A DNA stretch of 64,000 nucleotides from Candidatus Acidulodesulfobacterium ferriphilum (GCA_004195035.1 SGBD01000004.1:162969-226968), one strand, 5' to 3'. Shown: positions 1 to 9,575, counted from the first letter of the stretch. The notes: generated from the sequence alone by a model not told the origin. A program made the numbers and translations.

Positions 1-179
1 TATAAATCAATTAGCAATTAATTTTTGCAATTAATTTTTTATATTATTATATCATATAACTAACATAACTAAAAAATAAAAGTATATAAAAATCTTAAAT
101 TATTTATTTTATAGTGTCTAATATGTTAAAATAACCAAAAATAATTAATAAAGAAATAATATTAAATAAGAGGGCTTGA

Positions 180-1727
180 TTGACTACTGAACTTATAATA
201 AACAGAGATGAATATGAAACACGCGTCGCACTGATAGAGAGCGGTCAATTATCCGAAATTTTTATCGAAAGAAAGTCGGATTCTCCAAAACATGGAAACA
301 TATATAAAGGAAAGGTAATGCAGATTCTTCCCGGCATTCAGGCATCTTTTATAGATATAGGCTGGGAAAAATCCGCATTTTTATATGCCGGCGACTTTTA
401 TGAAATAGATGCAATTGATTATGATTTTTTTGAGCCCGGTGCAGAAGAACCGCCTCTTAACGAACTTAATAATGACAGCGAGATTAATATCGATACGCCG
501 GCACATAAAAGGGTTAAGAAAAAGAGGAAAGGCTTGCCTAATATAGATCAGCTTTTGAAAAAGAATCAAGAAATTCTTGTTCAAATCGCCAAAGAACCCG
601 TTAAAACAAAAGGCGCCCGCGTTACAAGCCACATATCCCTTCCAGGAAGATTTCTGGTATATATGCCGACATCTCCTTCGGTTGGAATTTCAAGGAAGAT
701 TAGAAGCGATGAAGAGAAAAAAAGGCTTAAAAATATTGTTTTAAAATACAGAAGCGAAGGCACCGGATTTATAATAAGAACTGCTGCCGAAAATGCTTCC
801 GAAATCGACATCGAAAAAGACATAAAATTTCTTACCGCCCTATGGAATAATATTTATAGGGACCAGCTCAAAGCAAAAGCTCCCAAACTTATATTTCAAG
901 ATATAAGCATATCCTTAAGAGCGCTGAGGGATTTATTAAATAAAACAATAAACAAAATTATTGTGGACGACAGGGAAGAATACGAGAAAATAGTGGAATT
1001 TTTAACGATTCAATCGCCCGAATATACAAATATAGTCGAGTTTTATGCCAACCCCTTACCGATATTCGAACATTTCAATATCGAGAAAGAAATAGCAAAA
1101 GCATTGAACAAAAAGGTATGGCTTAAATCCGGCGGCTATATAGTAATCGATTATGCGGAAGCCCTTACGGCAATAGATGTAAATACGGGCAAATATGTGG
1201 GCAAAAAAAACTTTGAAGATACGATATTAAAAACAAATCTGGAAGCCGCAAAGGAAATAGCATATCAATTAAAGCTAAGGAATATAGGCGGTATTATCGT
1301 AATAGATTTTATCGATATGGCAAAGGAGAATCACAAAGAAAAAGTATATCACGCCTTAGAAAATTCTCTTAAAAATGACAGGGTCAAAACCACCATTAAC
1401 AAGATAACGGAACTTGGACTGGTAGAGATGACAAGAAAAAGAACGGGAAATAGTATTACCAGCGCGTTTCTGGAGCAATGCCCGATGTGCGAAGGTCTCG
1501 GCATGATAAAATCGCCTCAAACCATTTGTTTTGAAATATTCAGGAGTATACCTGCATACGCAAAAAAGACAAGGTCAAAAAAAATTACTATAACGGTACA
1601 TTCCCATATAATGAATAAACTGTACGAATATGAAAAAGAACTTAAAGAATTAGAAGCGGCAATTAACAAAACGATAATAATTAAAATGCAGGATAGTTTT
1701 TATCCCGAATACTTCGAAATTTCATAA
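180..1727 (+). CDS. rng: Ribonuclease G (RNase E/G family)
   Basis: Cytoplasmic endoribonuclease for rRNA maturation and mRNA decay. The 515-aa protein is RNase G-sized and lacks the long C-terminal scaffold of RNase E. An S1-like region lies near residues 35-130 (GNIYKGKV...GIQASFIDIG). The two catalytic metal-binding aspartates sit in LTAIDVNTG (about residue 331) and IVIDFIDM (about 375), and the zinc-link cysteines in CPMC (about 434 and 437). The start is a TTG at 180 with AAGAGGG at 168-174, a 5-nt spacing, and no better ATG nearby. It is the only plus-strand gene before position 13500 and converges on ftsB. Confidence 0.95.
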   Translation: MTTELIINRDEYETRVALIESGQLSEIFIERKSDSPKHGNIYKGKVMQILPGIQASFIDIGWEKSAFLYAGDFYEIDAIDYDFFEPGAEEPPLNELNNDSEINIDTPAHKRVKKKRKGLPNIDQLLKKNQEILVQIAKEPVKTKGARVTSHISLPGRFLVYMPTSPSVGISRKIRSDEEKKRLKNIVLKYRSEGTGFIIRTAAENASEIDIEKDIKFLTALWNNIYRDQLKAKAPKLIFQDISISLRALRDLLNKTINKIIVDDREEYEKIVEFLTIQSPEYTNIVEFYANPLPIFEHFNIEKEIAKALNKKVWLKSGGYIVIDYAEALTAIDVNTGKYVGKKNFEDTILKTNLEAAKEIAYQLKLRNIGGIIVIDFIDMAKENHKEKVYHALENSLKNDRVKTTINKITELGLVEMTRKRTGNSITSAFLEQCPMCEGLGMIKSPQTICFEIFRSIPAYAKKTRSKKITITVHSHIMNKLYEYEKELKELEAAINKTIIIKMQDSFYPEYFEIS

Positions 1728-1741
1728 ATTGCAAGATATTC

Positions 1742-2068
1742 TCATTTATTTTTTTTATTAGAATCTTTCTTTTTTTTATGAATAAATTTAAATACTATTT
1801 CTCCTTTCTTAATCATATTCAGCTTTTCCCTTGCCAAATTTGCGATATATTGCCTGTTATTGATTAATTCGTATATTTGTTTGTCTATTTTATAATTACT
1901 TTTTTTAATTAAAGTAATTTCCTGTTTCAACTTTTGTTCTTCCGCCCTTAATCTGTACACTTTTACTATTCCCTGAAGGCTGTATATCACGAATAACGCC
2001 AGTAAAAACGCAAAAACAGAACCAGCTATTAATATTGCGTTAAGACTTTTTCCCTTGCTTGATTTCAT
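1742..2068 (-). CDS. ftsB: FtsB/DivIC-type cell division protein
   Basis: A 108-aa septum-formation initiator family protein of the divisome. It has a short cytoplasmic N-terminus, one membrane segment (about residues 10-30) and a periplasmic coiled coil rich in K/E/L (about 38-75). The family-typical segment YIANLAREKLNMIKKGEIVF follows. Its ATG at 2066-2068 lies 29 bp inside the 3' end of the ThiC-family gene, so the two are probably translationally coupled. That is an unusual partner, since ftsB more often follows eno. Family assignment is solid; its place in the B12 operon may only reflect read-through. Confidence 0.85.
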   Translation of the reverse strand: MKSSKGKSLNAILIAGSVFAFLLALFVIYSLQGIVKVYRLRAEEQKLKQEITLIKKSNYKIDKQIYELINNRQYIANLAREKLNMIKKGEIVFKFIHKKKKDSNKKNK

Positions 2069-3347
2069 ATTTAAAATATTTCCTTATCCTTAGCGGTGCG
2101 CAGAATTCCCCGCACATACTGCATCCTGCGGTATCATCCTGATTTTTTAATTTAAATAATTTTCTGGCATATTCGGGGTCTATGGAATACTTAAACTGCT
2201 TTTCCCAGTCAATGTCCCTGCGAGCCTTCGATATATTCAAATCATCCCCGTTTTTTTTAAGTTTTATCATGTCCCCGATATGAGCCGCAATCTTAGCCGC
2301 TTTAACCCCTATTTCGACATCTTCCCCTGACGGCAAACCTAAATGTTCAGAGGGGGTAACATAGCAAAGAAAATCCGCCCCGTAAGATGATGATAATGCC
2401 CCTCCTATCGCGGAAGAAATATGGTCATAACCGGCCGCAACATCCGTGACAAGCGGCCCGAGGACATAAAACGGCGCTTCGTTCGACATCCTTTTTTGAA
2501 TCTTGACATTGGCTTCTATCTCGTCGATCGGAATATGCCCGGGGCCTTCTACTATAACTTGAACGCCGTAGTCCCTTGCTATATCGCAAAGTTCGCAATT
2601 GATAATAAGTTCCTGCATATACGCCCTGTCGAAAGAATCGTGCGTCGAACCTGCCCTTAAACCGTTTCCCAGACTTAAAACGGTATCATATTTTTTTAAT
2701 ATCTTTAAAACATCTTCGAATCTTTCATATAAGGGGTTTTCCTTATTGTTTTCTATCATCCATGCAACTAAATACGCCCCTCCTTTTGAAACAAGACCCG
2801 CATATCTGTATGATTGTTTTTTTAATCTCTCGAGAGATATTAAATTTAAACCGGAGTGAATAGCCATAAAAGAAACACCGCTTTCACACTGTTTTTCTAT
2901 AACATCGAAGACTAAATTTTCGGGCATTTTTACCGGATTTTTATATCTGTCTATAGCTTCCCTGAATGCCTGATAAAGAGGAACTGTCCCGACGGGCAAA
3001 GAGGTATTATTCAAAACCTCTTTGCGTATAAAATCTAAATCTCCCCCGACGCTTAACTCCATCAGCGTATCGGCTCCACTATCTTCGGCAATTATGGCCT
3101 TTCTAACTTCTTCTTCTATGTCGGCATGATTTGTGGAAGTTCCGATGCTTGCATTGATTTTTGTGGTCAGGCCACTGCCTATCCCGACAAATTTATCTTT
3201 ATTTTTATTGTGTAAAATAACCGCCTTGCCGTTTGAAATATTTTCAATTAAATGTTCTTTTGCAATGCTTTCCTTATTAAATGCATAATCCATTGCCGCC
3301 GTCCAGATACCCCGAGTCGCGGATTCTTTTTCCGTCATATTCGCCAT
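2040..3347 (-). CDS. bzaF: ThiC-family radical SAM enzyme; probable 5-hydroxybenzimidazole synthase BzaF (alternatively ThiC)
   Basis: A 435-aa ThiC-fold protein of the short anaerobic type. It has the family blocks EGPGHIPIDEIEAN, NEAPFYVLGPLVTD, GYDHISSAIGGA and CYVTPSEHLGLP. The C-terminal Fe-S motif is CSMCGEFC (CX2CX3C), as in short clostridial-type ThiC. ThiC converts aminoimidazole ribotide to HMP-P for thiamin; BzaF converts the same substrate to 5-hydroxybenzimidazole, the lower-ligand precursor of anaerobic B12. This gene is the next gene after cobU-cobT-cobS-cbiA and no thiamin gene is nearby, which favours BzaF. The block SLGNGLRAGSTHDSFDRA also departs from the SLGD-RPG form usual in ThiC. 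The choice between the two is inference. Confidence 0.7.
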   Translation of the reverse strand: MANMTEKESATRGIWTAAMDYAFNKESIAKEHLIENISNGKAVILHNKNKDKFVGIGSGLTTKINASIGTSTNHADIEEEVRKAIIAEDSGADTLMELSVGGDLDFIRKEVLNNTSLPVGTVPLYQAFREAIDRYKNPVKMPENLVFDVIEKQCESGVSFMAIHSGLNLISLERLKKQSYRYAGLVSKGGAYLVAWMIENNKENPLYERFEDVLKILKKYDTVLSLGNGLRAGSTHDSFDRAYMQELIINCELCDIARDYGVQVIVEGPGHIPIDEIEANVKIQKRMSNEAPFYVLGPLVTDVAAGYDHISSAIGGALSSSYGADFLCYVTPSEHLGLPSGEDVEIGVKAAKIAAHIGDMIKLKKNGDDLNISKARRDIDWEKQFKYSIDPEYARKLFKLKNQDDTAGCSMCGEFCAPLRIRKYFKYEIKQGKKS

Positions 3348-3428
3348 AAAGTTATTAATTATCCTTTTTAATTTTTGATTTTGAATTAAAATCAGATTAT
3401 TTATTTTATTATTCCGTTAATCTTAATT

Positions 3429-4943
3429 TTATATCATTTTAGCATTATCTATTATATTTTTTGCGATTAGCTTGTTCGAGAAAAAAGACAAATGAATATA
3501 ACTGCCTATAGCGTTTAAAACGCTATACCCCTCTTTTTTTAAAACCTCCGGCGAAGCTAAACTTTCGCATTCGAAAATGTTTTTTAAAGCCGCAGAATTT
3601 TCTCCTGTGGAAGCTGCTCGTCCGTGATTGCCATAACTATATTGATTATATCCGTCATCGTTTTGATAGCCTGTTATAATTTTAGAATAATGGAACTCAT
3701 GTCCGTTTACCCTTAATCCCGCATCTCCCATAAATGATTTTTCTTTAAGGCAAACATTTCTATAACCTAAGGAAAGCCTCGTATTATCCATAGTCACGCC
3801 AAACGGAAGTATTCCCAATAAATCCCAATTTTTACTTTTATAGGTAAGACTTTTGCACAAATACATGAATCCCCCGCATTCCGCATATATTATACCATTA
3901 TTTTCAAAAAATTTATAAATTTCATTCATTATGCCCCGATTTTCCGCAAGATTTTTTGCGTAAATTTCAGGATAACCGCCGCCTATATAAATTGCTCCGA
4001 TGCCTTTTGGCATAGTTTTATCCGATAGCGGACTGAAAAAAACAATTTCCGCTCCAAAATTCTTTAAAATTTCGAAATTAAAATTATAATAAAAAAAGAA
4101 TGCCTTATCATAGGCAACGGCAATTTTTACCCTTTTATTATTTTTCTTTACGGATAAACCATTATTGCTTTCAGTCTTAAATTGCGTATTTTTTATCCGC
4201 TTTGCATAATTAAAAAACAAATCATTAAAGCCTTTTGACTCTTTCTTAAGGGTTCTTATCATTAAATCTATATCTATATTGCGGAAAACTTCATTTTTTA
4301 TATTACTTATAATTTTTTCGAATCCCCCTATCGCCCCTTCAGGATTTTGCGTAATCGGGGCTATAAGGCCGAGATGCCTTTCCTTGATAGAAAAAACTCC
4401 TCCGTCATTCAAAACATAGCCAAAAACCTCTATATCTTTAATATTTTCTTTAATCTCGTTAAATATAATTTCATAATGTCTTGCCGAAGAAATATTATTT
4501 AAAATAACTCCGCAAACATTAACCCCCTTTTTATATTTCTTAAGGCCGTAAACAAGGGAAGCCATGGTAGATGAAATTCGTTTAGAATCCATTACCAAAA
4601 CTACTGGAAATTTAAATTTTTTTGCAATCGCGTAAGAATTTCCATCGTATAAACCCATAGCGCTTTCCACGATAAAGGCTCTGTTTTCGTTTAAATCACG
4701 CGCACAGCCCGCATCGCCGTCAAAAACCCATGAATTTAAAAACTTAACCGGTATCAAAAATGGGTCAAGGTTTTTAACTCCTGTTTTCACAGCCTTCGAT
4801 ATTACGATTGGGTCAAGGAAATCAGGCCCTGCTTTAAAAATATCTATAGCGCAACCCATCTCTTTCACTTTATTTGAAAAAGCCATGGTTATCATCGATT
4901 TCCCCGAAGAAGACCTGTCCGACGCAAAAAAAACCGAAAACAT
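3429..4943 (-). CDS. cbiA: Cobyrinate a,c-diamide synthase
   Basis: ATP-dependent amidation of the a- and c-acetamide side chains of cobyrinic acid (CbiA/CobB family), cytoplasmic. The N-terminal dethiobiotin-synthetase-like domain has a P-loop (SSSGKS, residues about 12-17) and the family blocks FKAGPDFLDP and NLDPFL. The C-terminal class I glutamine amidotransferase domain has IYIGGGYPE and the nucleophile in AECGGFMYL, with HEFHYS downstream. The 504-aa length is normal to slightly long. It is the fourth gene of the minus-strand cob run, 57 bp after cobS. No strong Shine-Dalgarno sequence precedes the ATG. CobQ-type activity is less likely because CobQ lacks this N-terminal pattern. Confidence 0.9.
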   Translation of the reverse strand: MFSVFFASDRSSSGKSMITMAFSNKVKEMGCAIDIFKAGPDFLDPIVISKAVKTGVKNLDPFLIPVKFLNSWVFDGDAGCARDLNENRAFIVESAMGLYDGNSYAIAKKFKFPVVLVMDSKRISSTMASLVYGLKKYKKGVNVCGVILNNISSARHYEIIFNEIKENIKDIEVFGYVLNDGGVFSIKERHLGLIAPITQNPEGAIGGFEKIISNIKNEVFRNIDIDLMIRTLKKESKGFNDLFFNYAKRIKNTQFKTESNNGLSVKKNNKRVKIAVAYDKAFFFYYNFNFEILKNFGAEIVFFSPLSDKTMPKGIGAIYIGGGYPEIYAKNLAENRGIMNEIYKFFENNGIIYAECGGFMYLCKSLTYKSKNWDLLGILPFGVTMDNTRLSLGYRNVCLKEKSFMGDAGLRVNGHEFHYSKIITGYQNDDGYNQYSYGNHGRAASTGENSAALKNIFECESLASPEVLKKEGYSVLNAIGSYIHLSFFSNKLIAKNIIDNAKMI

Positions 4944-5000
4944 AAGGATGCAAGTTTAATTAAAATTTATCTAAATTTATTAATATCCATTAATGCCGAT

Positions 5001-5816
5001 TTAAGATAGGATTTTATAAAATCCGTGCAATGCAATCATATAAACGGCTTCGGATACCTTGACGCTAAAACCGAGCATGTCGCCGTTTACCCCGCCAAAT
5101 TTTTTAGCAAAATAAAACGCCGCGGCCAGAACAAAAAAAATTGAAATCAGCGCCGAAAAAATGCCTGCCAGTTTTAAAAAAATAAAGATGATTATAACAG
5201 TAAAAACAGAGGCGGCAATGAATGTCGAAAGCTTTGTTCCCACGGTAAAGATCGTTCCTATCCCCTTAAAATCCTCCGGCGTATTAGAAAAATAAGACAA
5301 TAACACTATGGAATACCTGCCTATAACGGGAAATGTCAATAATGATAAATAAATAAACCCTGAATTTATTCCGTTAACCGCGAGCCACATAATCAATATA
5401 TAAAAAATAACCGCGATAATTCCCGAAGTCCCTGCGTTAACATCCTTCATTGCATTATAAAATCTGACCTTATCGCCGCTTTTTAAGTAAGCAAAAAGTC
5501 CGTCCGTCGTATCCGACAGGCCGTCGAAGTGAAGCCCGCCCGTTAAAATAAAAAGAAACAGGATAGACATTAAGACGGAAGCCGGGGCCGCCGAAAACTT
5601 ATTAAAAATATAAAATACGAGGGCTAAAATTGCCCCGATAAACAGCCCAGCCAGAGGAAAATATTTTATGGATGCCGTCAACTTAATTATTGCCGAATTA
5701 TCGCCCTCACCGCCGTTAGCCTTATCTTTTCTTCTTAGTCTGAATATTGTTAAAAAGCTTACGGCTTCCAATAAATTACTCACGATAAACGCCTGTTTTA
5801 TTCGCTCATTGGCCAT
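5001..5816 (-). CDS. cobS: Adenosylcobinamide-GDP ribazoletransferase (cobalamin synthase)
   Basis: Integral membrane enzyme joining adenosylcobinamide-GDP with alpha-ribazole (or its phosphate) to make cobalamin (phosphate). The family motif GGLHFDGLSDTTDGL is intact at about residues 91-105, and several hydrophobic segments follow. A 271-aa length is usual. It lies between cobT, which supplies the ribazole phosphate, and cbiA, with short gaps that imply one transcript. A weak GGA precedes the ATG at 5814-5816. Confidence 0.95.
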   Translation of the reverse strand: MANERIKQAFIVSNLLEAVSFLTIFRLRRKDKANGGEGDNSAIIKLTASIKYFPLAGLFIGAILALVFYIFNKFSAAPASVLMSILFLFILTGGLHFDGLSDTTDGLFAYLKSGDKVRFYNAMKDVNAGTSGIIAVIFYILIMWLAVNGINSGFIYLSLLTFPVIGRYSIVLLSYFSNTPEDFKGIGTIFTVGTKLSTFIAASVFTVIIIFIFLKLAGIFSALISIFFVLAAAFYFAKKFGGVNGDMLGFSVKVSEAVYMIALHGFYKILS

Positions 5817-5873
5817 TATTTTCCGTAATCAGTTTATTTTTGAGGTTCTGTTATCTTCCGTTATTAATATTAA

Positions 5874-6962
5874 TTATTTATTAAGTTTTGACGCAAAGAC
5901 ATTTGCCTCATCGAATGTCAACATATTGTTATACATGTTAATAGCCGTTTCGATTATCTTCATCGCTATAACTGCACCCGTTCCCTCTCCTAAACGCATA
6001 GACAAATCCAGGATCGGTTTTTTACCTTTTATAAGGTTAACGGCGGTTTTATGACCTCTTTCTTTTGATAAATGGCCTAAAAACATGTAATCCAAAACAT
6101 CGGGGTTAAGATTGACGGCTATTAGCGCTCCTGCGGTAGAAATAAAGCCATCGACTACAACGGGAACCCTGTTAATGGCACACCCCAATATAAAACCTGC
6201 TATTGCGCCGATTTCAAATCCGCCAACCCCCGCTAAAACATCTATCGGGTCGCCGCCGTTTTGTATATTGGATTTAATTGCTTTTTCGATAATAGAGGCC
6301 TTTTTGCTTATTATGCTTGAACTTACGCCTGTTCCGCGGCCGCAAACAAATACGGGCGATTTTCCTGAATAAAAACAAGTAATCGCGGAAGACGGGGTTG
6401 TATTGCCTATACCCATATCGCCGGTTGCGCAAAAATCAGCCCCTCTTTCCTTGACGATATTGGATATTTCTATTCCTTTAAGAATTGATTTTAAAGCATC
6501 GTCATATGTCATGGCCTTGGATTTAAATATATTATTTGTTCCTGCCTTAATCTTTCCATTTATAAAATTGCCTCCTGCCGGCATTTTTAAATTCGCGTTA
6601 ATTCCGACATCTACGACCAGAACATTGGCGTTTACGGAATTTGCTATCGCGTTTATGGCCGCGCCGCCGCTTAAAAAATTTATAACCATTTGAGCCGTAA
6701 CATCCTGTTTAAACAGGCTAATTCCTTCTTCTACGACTCCATGGTCGCCCGCAAATACGCAAACAAACTTATTTTTTAAATACGGTCTTTCTTCTTCCGT
6801 AATGGCAACGATATCTTTGGCAAACTCCTCCAATCTGCCAAGGCTTCCCTTTGGCTTTATAAGCCTGTTAAGCCTATATTCCGCAATTTTATAAAATTTT
6901 TTTTTATCCGCAGGCTTTATTGAATTAACTAATGAAAAAAGATAATCCTTTTTTTTGTTCAT
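5874..6962 (-). CDS. cobT: Nicotinate-nucleotide:dimethylbenzimidazole phosphoribosyltransferase
   Basis: Activates the lower-ligand base to its alpha-ribotide using nicotinate mononucleotide. Family blocks seen: KPKGSLGRLE near the N-terminus, FAGDHGV, GDMGIGNTT and the catalytic glutamate in RLGEGTGA at about residue 325. A 362-aa length is standard. CobT enzymes accept several benzimidazoles, so this one could use 5-hydroxybenzimidazole made by the ThiC-family enzyme downstream. It is the second gene of the cob run. The start at 6960-6962 has no clear ribosome-binding site. Confidence 0.95.
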   Translation of the reverse strand: MNKKKDYLFSLVNSIKPADKKKFYKIAEYRLNRLIKPKGSLGRLEEFAKDIVAITEEERPYLKNKFVCVFAGDHGVVEEGISLFKQDVTAQMVINFLSGGAAINAIANSVNANVLVVDVGINANLKMPAGGNFINGKIKAGTNNIFKSKAMTYDDALKSILKGIEISNIVKERGADFCATGDMGIGNTTPSSAITCFYSGKSPVFVCGRGTGVSSSIISKKASIIEKAIKSNIQNGGDPIDVLAGVGGFEIGAIAGFILGCAINRVPVVVDGFISTAGALIAVNLNPDVLDYMFLGHLSKERGHKTAVNLIKGKKPILDLSMRLGEGTGAVIAMKIIETAINMYNNMLTFDEANVFASKLNK

Positions 6963-7086
6963 ATAAAAACTTTAAAAAATTAAAAATCTTTATCGTTATA
7001 TTAATTTTGATTCTATTAATTTTATTATAGATTATGATAAAAAGATAGATATAAAATTGGGCGCTTTTACTAAATCCGTCAGGTTT

Positions 7087-7692
7087 TTATTTCAATAATA
7101 CTGGATTCCCCGCAATAATACAGAAGGCTTTGTCCGATAAGGCGGAAAGCTCCTGTTCCATTAACCCGTTCAATTCGATAAACTTTCTAAGATAAACATC
7201 CGCCGGCACCATATTGAAACCAAGCGAATCGGCTACGGTTATAACGGAGCATTTAATTTCCTTGAGGTATTTTGAAAGCCTTAAAATTGCTCCCTGCGCA
7301 AAATCAAAATCGGATATATTTTTAAAGATGGAAGATAGCCATAATGTTAAGGAATCAATGAGAATTATCCCCTTTTTATTTTTAAAAGATTTATAAGCGG
7401 CATCTATCGCGGCCCGCAAATCCGCAAAATTTTCGTGAACAATAAAAATATCCGACCTTTTTTCTTTATGTCTTTTTATTTTAAGAAGCATTTCACTATC
7501 CAAATTTTCAATTTTTGCGGTTGCGATAAAATGGAGCGGACTATAATCCCGCCCTGCGGGGGCTAAATCGGGACTGGAGTCCAGACCGCCACCGAAAAAT
7601 GTTTTATAAATCAATAAGGCTTGTTCTTCGGCATATTTTGATTTACCGGAAGATATGCCGCCGGTTATAAAAATTTTGGGTGGATTTTCCAT
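7087..7692 (-). CDS. cobU: Adenosylcobinamide kinase / adenosylcobinamide-phosphate guanylyltransferase
   Basis: Bifunctional nucleotide-loop assembly enzyme that phosphorylates adenosylcobinamide and then adds GMP. The P-loop is GGISSGKSKYAEE at about residues 11-23. Also seen are IATAKIENLDSEM, the LIDSLTLWLS block, DSLGFNMVP (usually with EVG) and the C-terminal AGNPVLLK. First gene of the cob run. An extra stretch of about 20 residues (FFGGGLDSSPDLAPAGRDYS) sits between the P-loop helix and the IATA strand. Its DNA at about 7545-7590 is unusually GC-rich and contains two short palindromes, so it may be an inserted palindromic repeat read in frame. Confidence 0.9.
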   Translation of the reverse strand: MENPPKIFITGGISSGKSKYAEEQALLIYKTFFGGGLDSSPDLAPAGRDYSPLHFIATAKIENLDSEMLLKIKRHKEKRSDIFIVHENFADLRAAIDAAYKSFKNKKGIILIDSLTLWLSSIFKNISDFDFAQGAILRLSKYLKEIKCSVITVADSLGFNMVPADVYLRKFIELNGLMEQELSALSDKAFCIIAGNPVLLK

Positions 7693-7738
7693 TTATATAT
7701 TACAATTATATTACATTGCAAATTTTTTATAGAATTTT

Positions 7739-8974
7739 TTAAACAACCCCGTAAGCGGATTTTTTAACGGCTTCCAGATACATCAATGCTTCGCTGTCTA
7801 TTTTTAGTATATCGTCAATCGTGGCAAGCGGATTAATTTTTTTAAGTATCGCATTAGCCAAAATATAATAGCCGTTATAAAATGCGTCCACAAATTCAAT
7901 CAGTTCTCCAAGTTTGCCTTTATGGTCAATTAACGCATCGGAAATTGCGGAATCAATATTTATTTCTTTCAATAAATCCTGAAACGGCATTCCAAGGGCA
8001 ACGCTTATGAGAGAAAGCATCCCCACTAAAAAGGCTTCATCGCCAAAACTTTTGCTTATGAATTTATTGCATATCGTTTCCATTGTTCTGCTTTTTACTA
8101 TTGCGCTTTCCAGTATGAGATCCGATTCTAAATCACTTTTGCCGGAAGCAAGCATCATGGTCAAAATCCATCTGGAAACATTGCCGTATCCCAAAAGCAC
8201 GATGGCTTGCCTTAATGATGATATTTTTGCGGCAAATCCGTAAAAAACCGAGTTTATAAGCCTTAAAAGCCTAAAAACAAGAGCGGGCGAAGTTTTAAAT
8301 AATGCTTCTATTTGCTCTATATCCGCATTTGCCTGAAAAGCGTTAAATATATTTATTAATAACCTATAGCTCTGGTCTAAACTCACGGAAGATAAAACGG
8401 AAGGCTTTTGAAAAAAATACCCCTGATATAAATTAAAGCCGAGACTTTTATAAAAATAAAAATCTTCGTCCAGTTCAACTTTTTCGGCCAAAAACTTTAC
8501 TCCGTAATCTTTTAGAAATAGAAGTATTTCTTTAATTTCGTTTTTTGAGTATTGCTTAACATCAATCTTGATATAATCGGATAATCTTAAGATAGGCTCC
8601 CATTCCTCGCCGTAAACAAAATCGTCCAGCGCAAACCTAAAACCTTTGTTTTTAAAATCTTGTATTATAGAAACAGCCGTTTCGTCTATTCTACTCGTTT
8701 CCAGTATTTCAAGGACTATTTTATCTTTAGGAAGCAAATCCATTATATCCTGCCTCAAAATATCGGGAACTATATTAATGAATGCGATTTTATCGCTTAT
8801 CAATGTTTTAAAGCCGACATCATACATATTCTCCAGCACGCTTGCAGTAGCATTTAAATGATCGACCACCTCGGCAACATTTTCGCCGCTTCTTCTAAAA
8901 AGCATCTCGTAGCCGAATATACTTTTATCGCCGTTTATTATGGGCTGTCTTCCGATATAAATTGGTTTTTTCAT
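7739..8974 (-). CDS. EAL-like plus HDOD domain signalling protein
   Basis: A 411-aa protein of the YuxH type. Residues 1 to about 200 form an EAL-like barrel (YIGRQPI...GYEMLFR, FALDDFVYG, IKIDV, FLAEKVE, YQGYFFQKP). Residues about 205-400 form an HDOD domain (SPALVFRLLRLINS, ISSLRQAIVLLG). The EAL signature itself is replaced by GYEML and several metal ligands of active phosphodiesterases are not obvious. I infer a c-di-GMP sensor or a protein-interaction module rather than an active enzyme. It is probably monocistronic: cobU starts 46 bp downstream and a tRNA lies upstream. The target is unknown. Confidence 0.85.
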   Translation of the reverse strand: MKKPIYIGRQPIINGDKSIFGYEMLFRRSGENVAEVVDHLNATASVLENMYDVGFKTLISDKIAFINIVPDILRQDIMDLLPKDKIVLEILETSRIDETAVSIIQDFKNKGFRFALDDFVYGEEWEPILRLSDYIKIDVKQYSKNEIKEILLFLKDYGVKFLAEKVELDEDFYFYKSLGFNLYQGYFFQKPSVLSSVSLDQSYRLLINIFNAFQANADIEQIEALFKTSPALVFRLLRLINSVFYGFAAKISSLRQAIVLLGYGNVSRWILTMMLASGKSDLESDLILESAIVKSRTMETICNKFISKSFGDEAFLVGMLSLISVALGMPFQDLLKEINIDSAISDALIDHKGKLGELIEFVDAFYNGYYILANAILKKINPLATIDDILKIDSEALMYLEAVKKSAYGVV

Positions 8975-9235
8975 CTATTTTTAACGCTTTTCCTGCAATA
9001 TTTATATTAACGATATTTATCGACATTTCAATGCCCTGCTATTATAATTTCCGCTTTACATCTCTTACATATATATCTTTTATCATTGATTATCTAAAAG
9101 TCAAATATAAAGAGGATAGTTTAAAATTCTTTTTAGCGTAGAGGGGGCGTGGAGGCTTTAGGAGAATTAGCATAAATTTGACACATTACGGTGGAAAGAC
9201 CAAAAGATGGAATCATGTAAACCTTTAAATTCATA

Positions 9236-9310
9236 TGGTGGGCGCGGCAGGTCTCGAACCTGCGGCTTCCACCGTGTGAAGGTGGCACTCTACCCCTGAG
9301 TTACGCGCCC
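9236..9310 (-). tRNA. tRNA-Val (anticodon CAC)
   Basis: Full cloverleaf on the minus strand: acceptor GGGCGCG pairing with CGCGCCC, a 5-bp anticodon stem CCACC/GGTGG with loop TTCACAC (anticodon CAC), T-arm GGTTCGAGACC, discriminator A and an encoded CCA. It reads GUG valine codons. It lies between the EAL/HDOD gene and the sulfur-transfer operon, in the opposite orientation to the tRNA-Val(GAC) at 13519. Confidence 0.95.
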
Positions 9311-9469
9311 TTAAAACCTTAATAGAAGGTAATATAAACATAAATTATAAACAAATTTTCGTCTTTAATTTAGTTTAATAGCGTATAACAAAAATGTCAA
9401 CAGATTATTAAATGCGAATTATTAAAGAACCCGAAAATAAGAAAAGTTAAATAAAACCTGCAAAAAGAT

Positions 9470-9511
9470 AAAAAAAATCCCGGCATTATTTTATTATATA
9501 ATAATACCGGG
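9470..9511 (-). terminator. Intrinsic terminator of the sulfur-transfer operon
   Basis: On the minus strand a hairpin (CCCGG and ATTATT arms with one mismatch) is followed directly by a run of eight T residues. It lies 64 bp beyond the stop codon of the DUF1641 gene, so it closes the dsrE-tusA-sqr-DUF1641 transcript. Confidence 0.8.
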
Positions 9512-9575
9512 CAAACCGTGACAAAAATTCGCACCGCAAATTTATCGGCTTTTTATTTCCCGCTCATCCCTGCTT

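Noticed and set aside
2040..3347. CX2CX3C cluster motif as proof of BzaF
   Set aside because: Short clostridial-type ThiC proteins have the same spacing, so the motif does not discriminate; only genomic context does.
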